Below, one piece after another: positions 20,394 through 27,673 of a stretch of 64,000 nt of DNA (its first letter is position 1; the number at the start of each line of letters is the position of its first letter). The notes under the pieces were generated by a model. It searched no databases. It worked only from the letters and a program-made list of their open reading frames with translations, and was not told the DNA's origin. A program made the position numbers and the translations under genes. This DNA comes from Gammaproteobacteria bacterium (GTDB lineage Bacteria; Pseudomonadota; Gammaproteobacteria; JAABTG01): the NCBI GenBank assembly GCA_017999615.1, contig JAGNLM010000005.1:1-64000 (forward strand), written 5' to 3'.

Positions 20394-20774
20394 ATGGCCA
20401 TGAAGCTTTACGTCGGCAACCTCTCGTACGATATGACCGACGCCGAACTGACCGAGCTCTTTTCCCCGTTTGGCACCGTCGAGAGCGCTCGGGTCGTCAC
20501 TGACCGCTTTACGGGGCAGTCGAAGGGATTCGGGTTCGTCGAAATGTCGAACCGCAGCGAGGGCGAGAAGGCCATTCGCGAACTGAATGGGAAGGAGAGC
20601 CACAAGCGCGCCCTGACCGTGAACGAGGCGCGTCCCCAGGCGCCGCGCACCGGTGGCCCCGGTGGTGGCGGCGGTGGTGGCGGTGGCGCCGGGCGTGGCC
20701 CGGGTGGCGGGGGCCGTGGCCCCGGTGGTGGCCGTGGTCCGGGGGGCGGTGGCTTCCGCGGCGGCCGTTTCTGA
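20394..20774 (+). CDS. RRM-type RNA-binding protein with glycine-rich tail
   Basis: 126 residues. One RRM domain: RNP2 LYVGNL at residues 5-10 and RNP1 KGFGFVEM at 44-51, both with their aromatic RNA-contacting residues. From about residue 85 the tail is almost pure Gly/Arg/Pro (GRGPGGGGRGPGGG), like glycine-rich RNA-binding proteins of cyanobacteria and plants. Likely an RNA chaperone, possibly cold-induced. AGGAG is 8 bases before ATG 20394. Monocistronic: it has its own promoter candidate and a strong hairpin follows. Confidence 0.9.
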   Translation: MAMKLYVGNLSYDMTDAELTELFSPFGTVESARVVTDRFTGQSKGFGFVEMSNRSEGEKAIRELNGKESHKRALTVNEARPQAPRTGGPGGGGGGGGGAGRGPGGGGRGPGGGRGPGGGGFRGGRF

Positions 20775-20782
20775 TCCGAAGA

Positions 20783-20814
20783 CCCGGGTGCGGCCCGTCC
20801 GGGCCGCACCCGGG
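20783..20814 (+). terminator. Perfect 14-bp hairpin after the RRM gene
   Basis: CCCGGGTGCGGCCC pairs without mismatch with GGGCCGCACCCGGG around a GTCC loop, starting 8 bases after the stop codon. There is no U-tract, so it may act as a GC-driven terminator or as a 3'-end stabiliser. Confidence 0.7.
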
Positions 20815-20846
20815 GAGTCCTGAGGGGCTCTGCGCAGGGAGACCGC

Positions 20847-22775
20847 ATGGTTCCTCCCCCTCCCTCCTCGTGGGCCGGGACATCGGCGGCCACCCTGGCC
20901 CCGGTCCTGGAGTTCCTCGCCAAGCACGCCCCCTTCTCCCACATGTCGCAGGCCGACCTGGAATTTCTGGCGGCCCGGCTGACCCTCGCCTTCTACCCCC
21001 GGGGCCGCACCGTCCTGAGTCCCGAGGACGGACCCGCCTCGCGGCTCTTCATCATCAAGCAGGGCCGTGTCCGGGGGGAGGCCGCCCCCGGTACCCCGGG
21101 CTCCGAGGACGGCGCCTGGGAGCTCCTCGCCGGAGAGTCCTTCCCCATCGGTGCCCTGCTGGGCAAACGGCCGGCGCGCATGACCCAGCGGGCGGTCGAG
21201 GACACGTTCTGCTACGAGCTCGCGCTCGAAGACTTCGACGCCCTTCGCGCCCGCAGCCCGGAGTTCCAGGACTTCTGTGCCCGGCGCCTGGCGAGCCTGC
21301 TCGATCAGGCCCTGCGGGGGATGCAGGCCAGCGTGGCGAACCGCTTCGCCGCCGACAGCACGTTCAACACCCCCCTGATGGCGCTGGTCCGGCGCGAGCC
21401 CGTGACTTGCGCCCCCGGCACGCCCCTGCGCCGGGCCCTCGAGACGCTGGAGCGCGAACGCGTCGGCAGCGTGGTCGTCACCGGCGGCAACCGCTGTCCC
21501 CTCGGCATCTTCACGCTGCACGACCTGCTCTCCCGGGTGGCCCTGCGCGAGATGCCCCTGGACACCCCGATCGATGCCGTGATGACCCCCGAGCCGGCGT
21601 CCCTGGGGTCTCGGAGCCTCGCGCTCGAGGCCGCGCTCCTGATGGCGAGCCACGGCTTTCGGCACGTCTGCGTAGTGGACGACTGCCGCCTGGTGGGGGT
21701 GGTCTCCGAGCGCGACCTCTTCTCCCTGCAGAGGGTCGGGATCGCCAATCTGTCGAGGACCATCGGCCGGGCACCCGACCTGCACGCCCTGATGGGGGTG
21801 GGTCCCCAGACGCAGACGCTGATCTGCCAGATGCTGGCCCAGGGGGTGTCGGTCGAGCAGCTCGCGCAGATCGTCACCTTGCTGAACGACCAGACGGCGA
21901 GGAGGGCGATCGAGCTGGTGCGGGCGTCCCACGAGGACGGTCTGCCCCGCTTCGCCTGGCTCGCCTTCGCCAGCGAGGGACGGGGTGAGCAGACCCTCCG
22001 GACCGGCCAGGACAACGGGATCCTCTTCTCTCTCCCGCCAGGAGAAGACCTGGAGGCGGCGCGGGGCCGCCTGCTGGCGTTCGCCCGGGAGGTCAACCAG
22101 GCGCTGTCGGACCTCGCGTATCCCCTCGGCCGGCGCCAGGTCCTGGCGAGCCACCCGGACTTCTGCCTGACCACCGAGGAGTGGGAGCACCGGTTTGCCA
22201 CCTGGGTGGACCAGGGGAACCCGGAGCAGCTCGCGGAGGTGGGTATCTTCTTCGACCTGCGCGCGGTCTACGGGGATTCGGGGGCCGTGGAGCGCCTGCG
22301 ACGAGGCGTGCTGGAACGGGCCGCGGGTCACCCCGGGTTCCTCCGCGCCATGGCCGCCAGTGCCCTGCGCAACCGTCCGCCCCTGGGCCTCGTGAGCGAG
22401 TCCGGCGGGTCCGAGGGGGGAGAGCACCCCGATGCCCTGGACCTGAAGGGGCAGGGAGCCGCGGTGTTCGTGGACGGTGCGCGGCTGTTGGCTCTGGGCG
22501 CGAGAGTCCCCGAGACCAGCACGCTCGCCCGCCTGCGCGCGGTCGCCGCGAAGGGCGGGGTCGGGAAGGACGAGGCCGGGGCGTTCTGCGACGCCTACGC
22601 CTTCATCGAGCTCCTGCGCATGCGCCACCGCCAGACCCGGGAGCGGGCGGGTCTGGCCCTCGACGACCGCGTAGACCCGCACACGCTGAACGAGTTGGAC
22701 CGGCGCATCCTGCGCGAGGCGTTCCGCCAGGCCAGGAAGCTGCAGGCCCGGATCGCGCGCGACTACGGCCCGTGA
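20847..22775 (+). CDS. CNMP-CBS-DUF294 nucleotidyltransferase-like signalling protein
   Basis: 642 residues. Order: cyclic-nucleotide-binding-like domain (about 25-130), paired CBS domains (about 165-290, e.g. VGVVSERDLFSLQRVG), then a DUF294 nucleotidyltransferase with LAFASEGRGEQTLRTGQD (about 372-390) and a C-terminal DUF294 helical domain. The NTase motif resembles GlnD's GSxGRGE motif, though the Asp-x-Asp pair reads GQDNG. Substrate unknown; relatives sit beside acetate-uptake genes and DnaQ-like exonucleases. GGGAG precedes ATG 20847. Coupled to the next gene by a GTGA overlap. Confidence 0.88.
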   Translation: MVPPPPSSWAGTSAATLAPVLEFLAKHAPFSHMSQADLEFLAARLTLAFYPRGRTVLSPEDGPASRLFIIKQGRVRGEAAPGTPGSEDGAWELLAGESFPIGALLGKRPARMTQRAVEDTFCYELALEDFDALRARSPEFQDFCARRLASLLDQALRGMQASVANRFAADSTFNTPLMALVRREPVTCAPGTPLRRALETLERERVGSVVVTGGNRCPLGIFTLHDLLSRVALREMPLDTPIDAVMTPEPASLGSRSLALEAALLMASHGFRHVCVVDDCRLVGVVSERDLFSLQRVGIANLSRTIGRAPDLHALMGVGPQTQTLICQMLAQGVSVEQLAQIVTLLNDQTARRAIELVRASHEDGLPRFAWLAFASEGRGEQTLRTGQDNGILFSLPPGEDLEAARGRLLAFAREVNQALSDLAYPLGRRQVLASHPDFCLTTEEWEHRFATWVDQGNPEQLAEVGIFFDLRAVYGDSGAVERLRRGVLERAAGHPGFLRAMAASALRNRPPLGLVSESGGSEGGEHPDALDLKGQGAAVFVDGARLLALGARVPETSTLARLRAVAAKGGVGKDEAGAFCDAYAFIELLRMRHRQTRERAGLALDDRVDPHTLNELDRRILREAFRQARKLQARIARDYGP

Positions 22776-23494
22776 GGCTCTTCTCAAGCCTGTACCGCCG
22801 CCCGCCCCCCCTCGCCCCGGAGTTGGCCGGCCGCCTGCGCTCCTGGCAGGCACTGGGCGCCGAGGACGACCGCGCACCCATCGAAGAGACCCGATTCGTC
22901 CTGGTCGACGTGGAGACCAGTGGCCTCGACCCCCGCCGCGACCGGCTCATCGCCATCGGGGCGGTGGCGCTGCGCCGGGGGCGTCTGGACGTGGGCCGCG
23001 GGTTCGAGGTGGTCCTGCGCGAGGAGGGGGCCTCAGCCGACGAGGCCGTATTGATTCACGGCATCGCGCCCGGGGAGCGGGAGCGGGGGGAGCCTGCCCC
23101 CGAAGCCCTGCTGTCGTTCCTGGAGTACGCGGGCCGCTGCGCGCTCGTGGCGTTCCACGCGCCCTTCGACCGCGCTGTCCTCGAGCGCGCGGTGCGCCAG
23201 AGCCTGGGTGTGCGCCTCCCGAACCCCTGGCTCGACGTGGCCTGGCTCGCCCCGGCGTTGAACCCTCGTCTCGGCCTGGAGCGAACGGGCCTCGACCACT
23301 GGCTGGAGCACTTCGGTCTGAGGGCCCACGCCCGCCATCGGGCCCTGGCGGACGCTCTGGTCACCGGCGAGCTGTTCCTGGTGCTCCTCGCCCAGGCCAG
23401 TGCGGCGGGTGTCCGGGACCTGGCTGGCCTCGCGCGGGTCGCTCGGCTGCGGGAGCGGGCGGCGCAGGAAGGGGGGGGCGTCTCCGGGGCGTGA
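22772..23494 (+). CDS. DnaQ-like 3'-5' exonuclease
   Basis: 240 residues, exonuclease domain of the DNA polymerase III epsilon family. ExoI motif VDVETSGLDP (Asp-x-Glu), ExoII FHAPFDRAVLE, ExoIII HRALADA (His-x4-Asp), so all four metal-binding acids and the catalytic histidine are present. It lacks the polymerase-binding tail of DnaQ proper and is probably an accessory DNA or RNA nuclease. GTG start overlaps the DUF294 gene stop by 4 bases, a linkage seen in many proteobacteria. Confidence 0.9.
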   Translation: MRLFSSLYRRPPPLAPELAGRLRSWQALGAEDDRAPIEETRFVLVDVETSGLDPRRDRLIAIGAVALRRGRLDVGRGFEVVLREEGASADEAVLIHGIAPGERERGEPAPEALLSFLEYAGRCALVAFHAPFDRAVLERAVRQSLGVRLPNPWLDVAWLAPALNPRLGLERTGLDHWLEHFGLRAHARHRALADALVTGELFLVLLAQASAAGVRDLAGLARVARLRERAAQEGGGVSGA

Positions 23495-23571
23495 AAGGCG
23501 GCCCGACCCCTGACACGGGACGACGGACCGGCTGCGCGGCTGCGAGCGGGGAGCCGGGGTCGGTCCGGGGA

Positions 23572-23605
23572 GCCGGAGGGGTGATCAGGCCGGAGGGGTG
23601 ATCAG
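23572..23605. repeat. 17-bp exact tandem duplication at the tonB 3' end
   Basis: GCCGGAGGGGTGATCAG occurs twice in direct succession. The second copy contains the stop codon (TGA on the minus strand, 23602-23604) of the TonB gene, so the duplication adds a spare stop beyond it. Confidence 0.95.
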
Positions 23606-24627
23606 GAGGAGAGGGAGAAGCGCACCGTCTGGCGCGCCCGGCGGCTGACGGCCTGCCCGTCCTCGACTCGCGGGGCGAAGCGCCACTGCACGATCGCCCG
23701 CAGCACCGAGAGATCGAAGACCCCCGGCGCCGAGGCCTGCAAGACCCTCGGGTCCGACACGCTCCCGTCGGGGAGGACCGTGAACTCCACCAGTACCGTT
23801 CCTTCCGTCCGGCTGGAGCGCGCCGCCAGGGGATAGGTCGGGGGCACCCGCACGGTGGGCGCGGCCTCGGCGTCGATACCGGCCGCCGCCGCGCCGGTCC
23901 CGGAACGGCCCTTCGCCGGGGTGGGTGCCGGCCCGGCCGGGGCCGCGCTGGCCTCGCCGGTACTGGAGCGAGCCAGCGAGTCTGTCGCCGGCTCGCGAGC
24001 CGCAGGGGGCGTGGCAGGCTGCCGGGCCGCTTCCGCAGTGGCTCGCGCGGTCCGGGCGCGCGGGCGCCGGTCGGCGGGCAACGGGGAGCGCGGTTTCGCC
24101 GGGGTGGCCTCGGGCGGCGGCTGGGCGTCCAGAATCGCCACCAGTGCGGGCTCGGCCGGTGCGGGGGCATCCAGAATCGTTGCTGGCGCGGGCTCGGCCG
24201 GTGGCACGGGCGCCGCGGCCGGCGGTGGGATCTCAGGGAGGGACTCCGGCCCGTTCGCGGGGAGGGGCTTCGCAGGGGCGGGTTCCCCGCCGCCCGGGGC
24301 CCGGTGCGAGGCAGGGGCCGCCAGCACCACCTCGATCCGGTCGACCCTCGCGGGACCCTGCGCGCCGGGCAGGCCCCTCGGGTCGGCGAGCAGGAGGGCG
24401 GCGGCGTGCACCACCGCGGCCAGGGCGAGGGCCAGGGCAATCCGCCCGTCGAGGCCCGGGAGCCGGACCAGCGCCTCGGGGGCCGCCTCGGGGCGCAGGG
24501 GCGTCACCCGCGCCGTCGGAGCGGCCACGGCGCGCGGGCGCGCGCCGTGGGGTAGGCTCGCCCCCGGGGGACGGGGACGACCCGGTGGTGCCGGGGGGTG
24601 GAGGATGGACGCCCGAGCGCTCGTCAT
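23602..24627 (-). CDS. tonB: TonB-family energy transducer
   Basis: 341 residues. One N-terminal membrane anchor (ALALALAAVVHAAALLLA at about 64-81), a long Pro/Ala-rich periplasmic spacer, and a C-terminal TonB domain (VPPTYPLAARSSRTEGTVLV ... VLRAIVQWRFAP). It should transmit proton-motive force to an outer-membrane receptor; no exbB/exbD is in the window. About 60 residues precede the anchor, longer than usual. It is the last gene of the metal-uptake module, 13 bases after the binding-protein gene, so a dedicated partner of the receptor at 27674-29596 is likely. Confidence 0.88.
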   Translation of the reverse strand: MTSARASILHPPAPPGRPRPPGASLPHGARPRAVAAPTARVTPLRPEAAPEALVRLPGLDGRIALALALAAVVHAAALLLADPRGLPGAQGPARVDRIEVVLAAPASHRAPGGGEPAPAKPLPANGPESLPEIPPPAAAPVPPAEPAPATILDAPAPAEPALVAILDAQPPPEATPAKPRSPLPADRRPRARTARATAEAARQPATPPAAREPATDSLARSSTGEASAAPAGPAPTPAKGRSGTGAAAAGIDAEAAPTVRVPPTYPLAARSSRTEGTVLVEFTVLPDGSVSDPRVLQASAPGVFDLSVLRAIVQWRFAPRVEDGQAVSRRARQTVRFSLSS

Positions 24628-24650
24628 ACGCAATAGGATATTACGGATGG
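24628..24650 (-). promoter_or_regulatory. Possible shared regulatory motif before tonB
   Basis: The segment contains GTAATATCC on the minus strand (24636-24644), overlapping the stop codon of the binding-protein gene. The same nonamer occurs in the operator-like region upstream of the receptor gene (29681-29689). It may be a second site of the same metal regulator; the evidence is only this shared word. Confidence 0.25.
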
Positions 24651-25585
24651 CAGGCCAGTAACACTGCTCTGGCGCAAGGGACCCGCACTTCGTGCCCCCC
24701 CTCGGCCGGCGATGCGCGGGAAACGGCCGCCGCCCCCCAGGGTTTCGGTGTCTTCCCTTCCCCGAGCGCCTCGCGGAAGCGCCGCGCGTTCTCCCGGACC
24801 AGCCCGGCGAGGTCCAGGTCCAAGCCCGGGAAATTGACGAGCACGACCCGCGGGACCCCGGCGGTCTCGGCCAGCTCTGCGCCGCCGGGGGCGTGGGCGT
24901 TGTCGAGGACCATCTGGGGGCGTCGCTCCAGCAGCCGCAGCAGGTCGGAGGGGCGCGCTGGCCCCATCGCGAAGGTGGCAACGACGTCGAGTCCGGCGAG
25001 GCGCGCCCAGGCCTCGAGGAATCGATGGACGAGGGCCCGGGGTCGGGCCCCCTGGCCCAGGATTTCGGCAACCGTGCCGGTGAAGCGCTCGCGCTCCCGT
25101 TGCAGCGCGGAGAGGTTCCGCTCGGCCTCCGCGGGGTCCCCGAGGAGCGCGGCGAGCCGGCGCACCTCCTGGTCGGTCACCTCCGGGTCGTGGTCGAGGC
25201 GGACCTGCACGACCTGACCGCGCGAGCCCACGGCCTCCCGCAGACGCTGGGCGAAGCGCTCGAAGCCCCCGAGGACCAGGAAGTCGGCCTCGGCCACGGC
25301 CAGCAGGTCCGAGGGCCGCGGCTCGTACTCCGGAGGGTGCTGCAGGGTCGGCGGACTCAGGACCCGCACCTCTCTCGCCCCCGCCGCCCGGGCGACCGCC
25401 CCGGCCCACGCGGTGGACGCGACGACCCGCGGCTCCCTGTCGGCCGCCGGGGCCGCCCTGGTCGCCCCGGCCGCCGGGCCCGGGGCTGCCTCGGCTGCCG
25501 GGGCCGCCGGCTCCCAGGCGAGCGCGAAGACCAGGGCCAGGGCTGCTGCCCAGCCCGGTCGACGGCTGGCGCCGGTGCTCCTCAC
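24641..25585 (-). CDS. Metal ABC transporter substrate-binding protein, atypical ZnuA/TroA-like
   Basis: 314 residues with an N-terminal signal peptide (WAAALALVFALAWEPAAPA). The fold markers of cluster A-I metal receptors are visible: YEPRPSDLLAVAEADFLVLG, RLDHDPEVTDQEVRRLA, and a C-lobe VVLVNFPG. The first ligand histidine of the usual DPHxYEP motif is displaced (here HPPEYEP), other ligands are unclear, and there is no His-rich loop, so it may bind a metal complex rather than free Zn or Mn. GTG at 25585 overlaps the permease stop by 4 bases. Located in the periplasm. Confidence 0.85.
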   Translation of the reverse strand: MRSTGASRRPGWAAALALVFALAWEPAAPAAEAAPGPAAGATRAAPAADREPRVVASTAWAGAVARAAGAREVRVLSPPTLQHPPEYEPRPSDLLAVAEADFLVLGGFERFAQRLREAVGSRGQVVQVRLDHDPEVTDQEVRRLAALLGDPAEAERNLSALQRERERFTGTVAEILGQGARPRALVHRFLEAWARLAGLDVVATFAMGPARPSDLLRLLERRPQMVLDNAHAPGGAELAETAGVPRVVLVNFPGLDLDLAGLVRENARRFREALGEGKTPKPWGAAAVSRASPAEGGHEVRVPCARAVLLACHP

Positions 25586-26406
25586 GCGGGGCCCCCGCGG
25601 GCGCGCCGCAGCAGGAAGGTCCCGAAGGTGATGGTCCCCGCCGTCAGCACCAGCACGGGTCCCACGGGCTGGTCGAGGGCGAGGGCGATTCCGAAGCCGA
25701 GCAGGTTTCCCACCAGTCCGAACGCCACCGCGAGCCCCACGGTAGTGCCGAGGGACGCCCCGAGGTTCCGGGCCGCGAGGGCCGGCAGCAGGGTCACCGC
25801 GTCCACCAGCAGGGCCCCGGTCACCGGCATCACGGCGCCGATGGCCAGCGCCACGAGGACCAGGGTGACCACGAGCACCCGGTCCACCGCCACGCCCGAG
25901 GCAAGCGCGACCTCGCGGTCGAAGAAGACCAGGGCCAGGGGCCGCCGCAGGACGAGGTACGCGGCGGCCACCGCGGCATTCAGCGCCGCGAGGAGCGCGA
26001 GGTCCGCGGGGCGGGTCGCCAGGACCGAGCCCCAGAGGAGCTCCATCGCCGCCGAGGCGGGAAGCCCCGCGGCGGCGAGCAGCAGGAACGCGATGGCGAT
26101 GGACACCGTCATCACGAAGCCCATGGCGCCGGAGGTCCCGCTGGGGCGTCGGCTGAGCGGCACGAGCGCCGCGCCGGTCGCGGCACAGGCCGTGAGCGCG
26201 CCGGCGAGGGGATTCACCCCGGCCACGAGCGCGAGCGCCGCGCCGAGCAGGGCGGTGTGCATGAGCGCGAAGCGCGCCGTCAGGATGTCGAGCCCCACGA
26301 TGAAGACGCCCACGATGGGCATCCCCACGCCCGACACGAGGATGGCCGCCAGCCCCCGCTGCACGGGGGCGAGCGAGAGCAGGTCCAGGAGGTCGGCGCC
26401 GTTCAC
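25582..26406 (-). CDS. Metal ABC transporter permease (ABC-3/ZnuB family)
   Basis: 274 residues, about eight hydrophobic helices, of the ABC-3 family that moves Zn, Mn or Fe. Typical segments: IVGLDILTARFALMHTALLG and VMPVTGALLVDAVTLLPALA. GTG at 26406 overlaps the ATPase stop in GTGA. Works with the ATPase and binding protein encoded on either side. Family members do not by themselves tell which metal is carried. Confidence 0.9.
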   Translation of the reverse strand: MNGADLLDLLSLAPVQRGLAAILVSGVGMPIVGVFIVGLDILTARFALMHTALLGAALALVAGVNPLAGALTACAATGAALVPLSRRPSGTSGAMGFVMTVSIAIAFLLLAAAGLPASAAMELLWGSVLATRPADLALLAALNAAVAAAYLVLRRPLALVFFDREVALASGVAVDRVLVVTLVLVALAIGAVMPVTGALLVDAVTLLPALAARNLGASLGTTVGLAVAFGLVGNLLGFGIALALDQPVGPVLVLTAGTITFGTFLLRRARGGPA

Positions 26407-27038
26407 GCGGCGTCCAGGAGCCGGCCCGCAGCGAGCGACAGGCAGCGGTCGCAACGCCGGGCGAGCGGCTCGTCGTGGGTCACGATCAGAGCGGCGGCGT
26501 CCAGGCCCACGAGGAGATCGGCGACCTCGGCCTGGCCGGCGAAGTCGAGGGCGGCCGTGGGCTCGTCGACCACCAGCAGTGGCGCCCGGCCGGGGGCGGC
26601 GAGCGACCCCAGGGCCCGGGCGAGGAAGACCCGTTGCAGCTGCCCGCCGGAGAGCTCGGCTACGGGCCGCGCGACGAGGCCGCTCACGCCGAGCCGGCCC
26701 GCGGACTCGAGGGCGGCGGCCCGGTTGCCGCTGCTGGCGAGGAGCTCGTCGACCCGGAAGGGGAAACGCCCCAGGGGCAGGCGCTGGGGCATCCAGCCCA
26801 CCTGCCGCAGCACTCCCGGCGAGCCGGGTGCCTGGGCCTTGCCCTGCAGGTACACGCGCCCCGCCCGGGAGCGATCCAGGCCCAGGACCGCGCGCAGCAG
26901 CGTGGATTTGCCCGAGCCGTTCTCACCGGTCAGGGCCACGTGCTCGCCCGGCTGCAGCGCGAAGCTCGCGTCCTCCACCACGACCTGGCGTCCCCGCACG
27001 CAACGCAGGCCCACGACCTCGAGGGTCGGGCGCGTCAC
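26403..27038 (-). CDS. Metal ABC transporter ATP-binding protein
   Basis: 211 residues. Walker A GENGSGKST, signature LSGGQLQR, Walker B LLVVDEPTAALD and switch histidine IVTHDEP are all intact. ZnuC/MntB type. GTG start overlaps the methyltransferase stop by 4 bases and its own stop overlaps the permease start, so ATPase, permease and binding protein are translated as a coupled set. Confidence 0.92.
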   Translation of the reverse strand: MTRPTLEVVGLRCVRGRQVVVEDASFALQPGEHVALTGENGSGKSTLLRAVLGLDRSRAGRVYLQGKAQAPGSPGVLRQVGWMPQRLPLGRFPFRVDELLASSGNRAAALESAGRLGVSGLVARPVAELSGGQLQRVFLARALGSLAAPGRAPLLVVDEPTAALDFAGQAEVADLLVGLDAAALIVTHDEPLARRCDRCLSLAAGRLLDAA

Positions 27039-27649
27039 GGGGCGGCGGGGGTCTGCCTGCGCCCCCGGGCGAGATAGCGCCCGGGGCGGTCCACGGTCTC
27101 CGGCACGCCGAGGCCCGCGGACTCGAACAGCCCGCGCATGGACGGCTCGTCGGGCAGGCGGTCGCTCTGCACGGCGTGGTAGCGGCCGTGGTGCGCGGAC
27201 AACTCCTCCCGGCTGAGCAGGTGGGCAACCACCACCTCACCGCCCGGGCGCGCCACCCGGGCCATCTCGGCGAGGGCCCGGCGGGGGTCGGGGAAATGGG
27301 GGAAGGCCGCGAAGCACAGCACGACGTCGAAATACCGGTCGGGGAAGGGGAGCCCCAGGGCGCTGGCCTGGACCAGGAGGTCCCGGGAGCCGAGCGGTTT
27401 GCCCCGCGCGACTCGGAGCATGGCGTGGGAGAGGTCCAGCGCCACGATGGTCCCCGCGGGCCCCAGGGCGGCCCGCAGGTAGGGGTGGAGGACGGCGGTC
27501 CCCGCCCCCAGGTCGAGCACGGCCGCGTCCCGGGGGAGGGCGAGGTCACCCACCAGCTCCGCGAGTCGCGCGAGCGTCTCCGGCGGGTAGGAACGTGCCT
27601 CCCAGCCTTCCGCCCGCTCGTCGAAGAAGACCTGCTGAGGGTCGCGCAC
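27035..27649 (-). CDS. Class I SAM-dependent methyltransferase in the metal-uptake module
   Basis: 204 residues, UbiE/Methyltransf_11-like. SAM motif I VLDLGAGTAVLHPYL, then VALDLSHAMLRVARG and CFAAFPHFPDP; no DNA- or RNA-binding extension. It sits between the TonB-dependent receptor and the ABC transporter and overlaps the ATPase gene by 4 bases, so it is likely tied to transport, for example modifying or releasing a metal chelator. That role is inference; the substrate cannot be told from sequence. Confidence 0.85.
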   Translation of the reverse strand: MRDPQQVFFDERAEGWEARSYPPETLARLAELVGDLALPRDAAVLDLGAGTAVLHPYLRAALGPAGTIVALDLSHAMLRVARGKPLGSRDLLVQASALGLPFPDRYFDVVLCFAAFPHFPDPRRALAEMARVARPGGEVVVAHLLSREELSAHHGRYHAVQSDRLPDEPSMRGLFESAGLGVPETVDRPGRYLARGRRQTPAAP

Positions 27650-27673
27650 GGGGCTCCTGTCCGGTCAGGCGCT

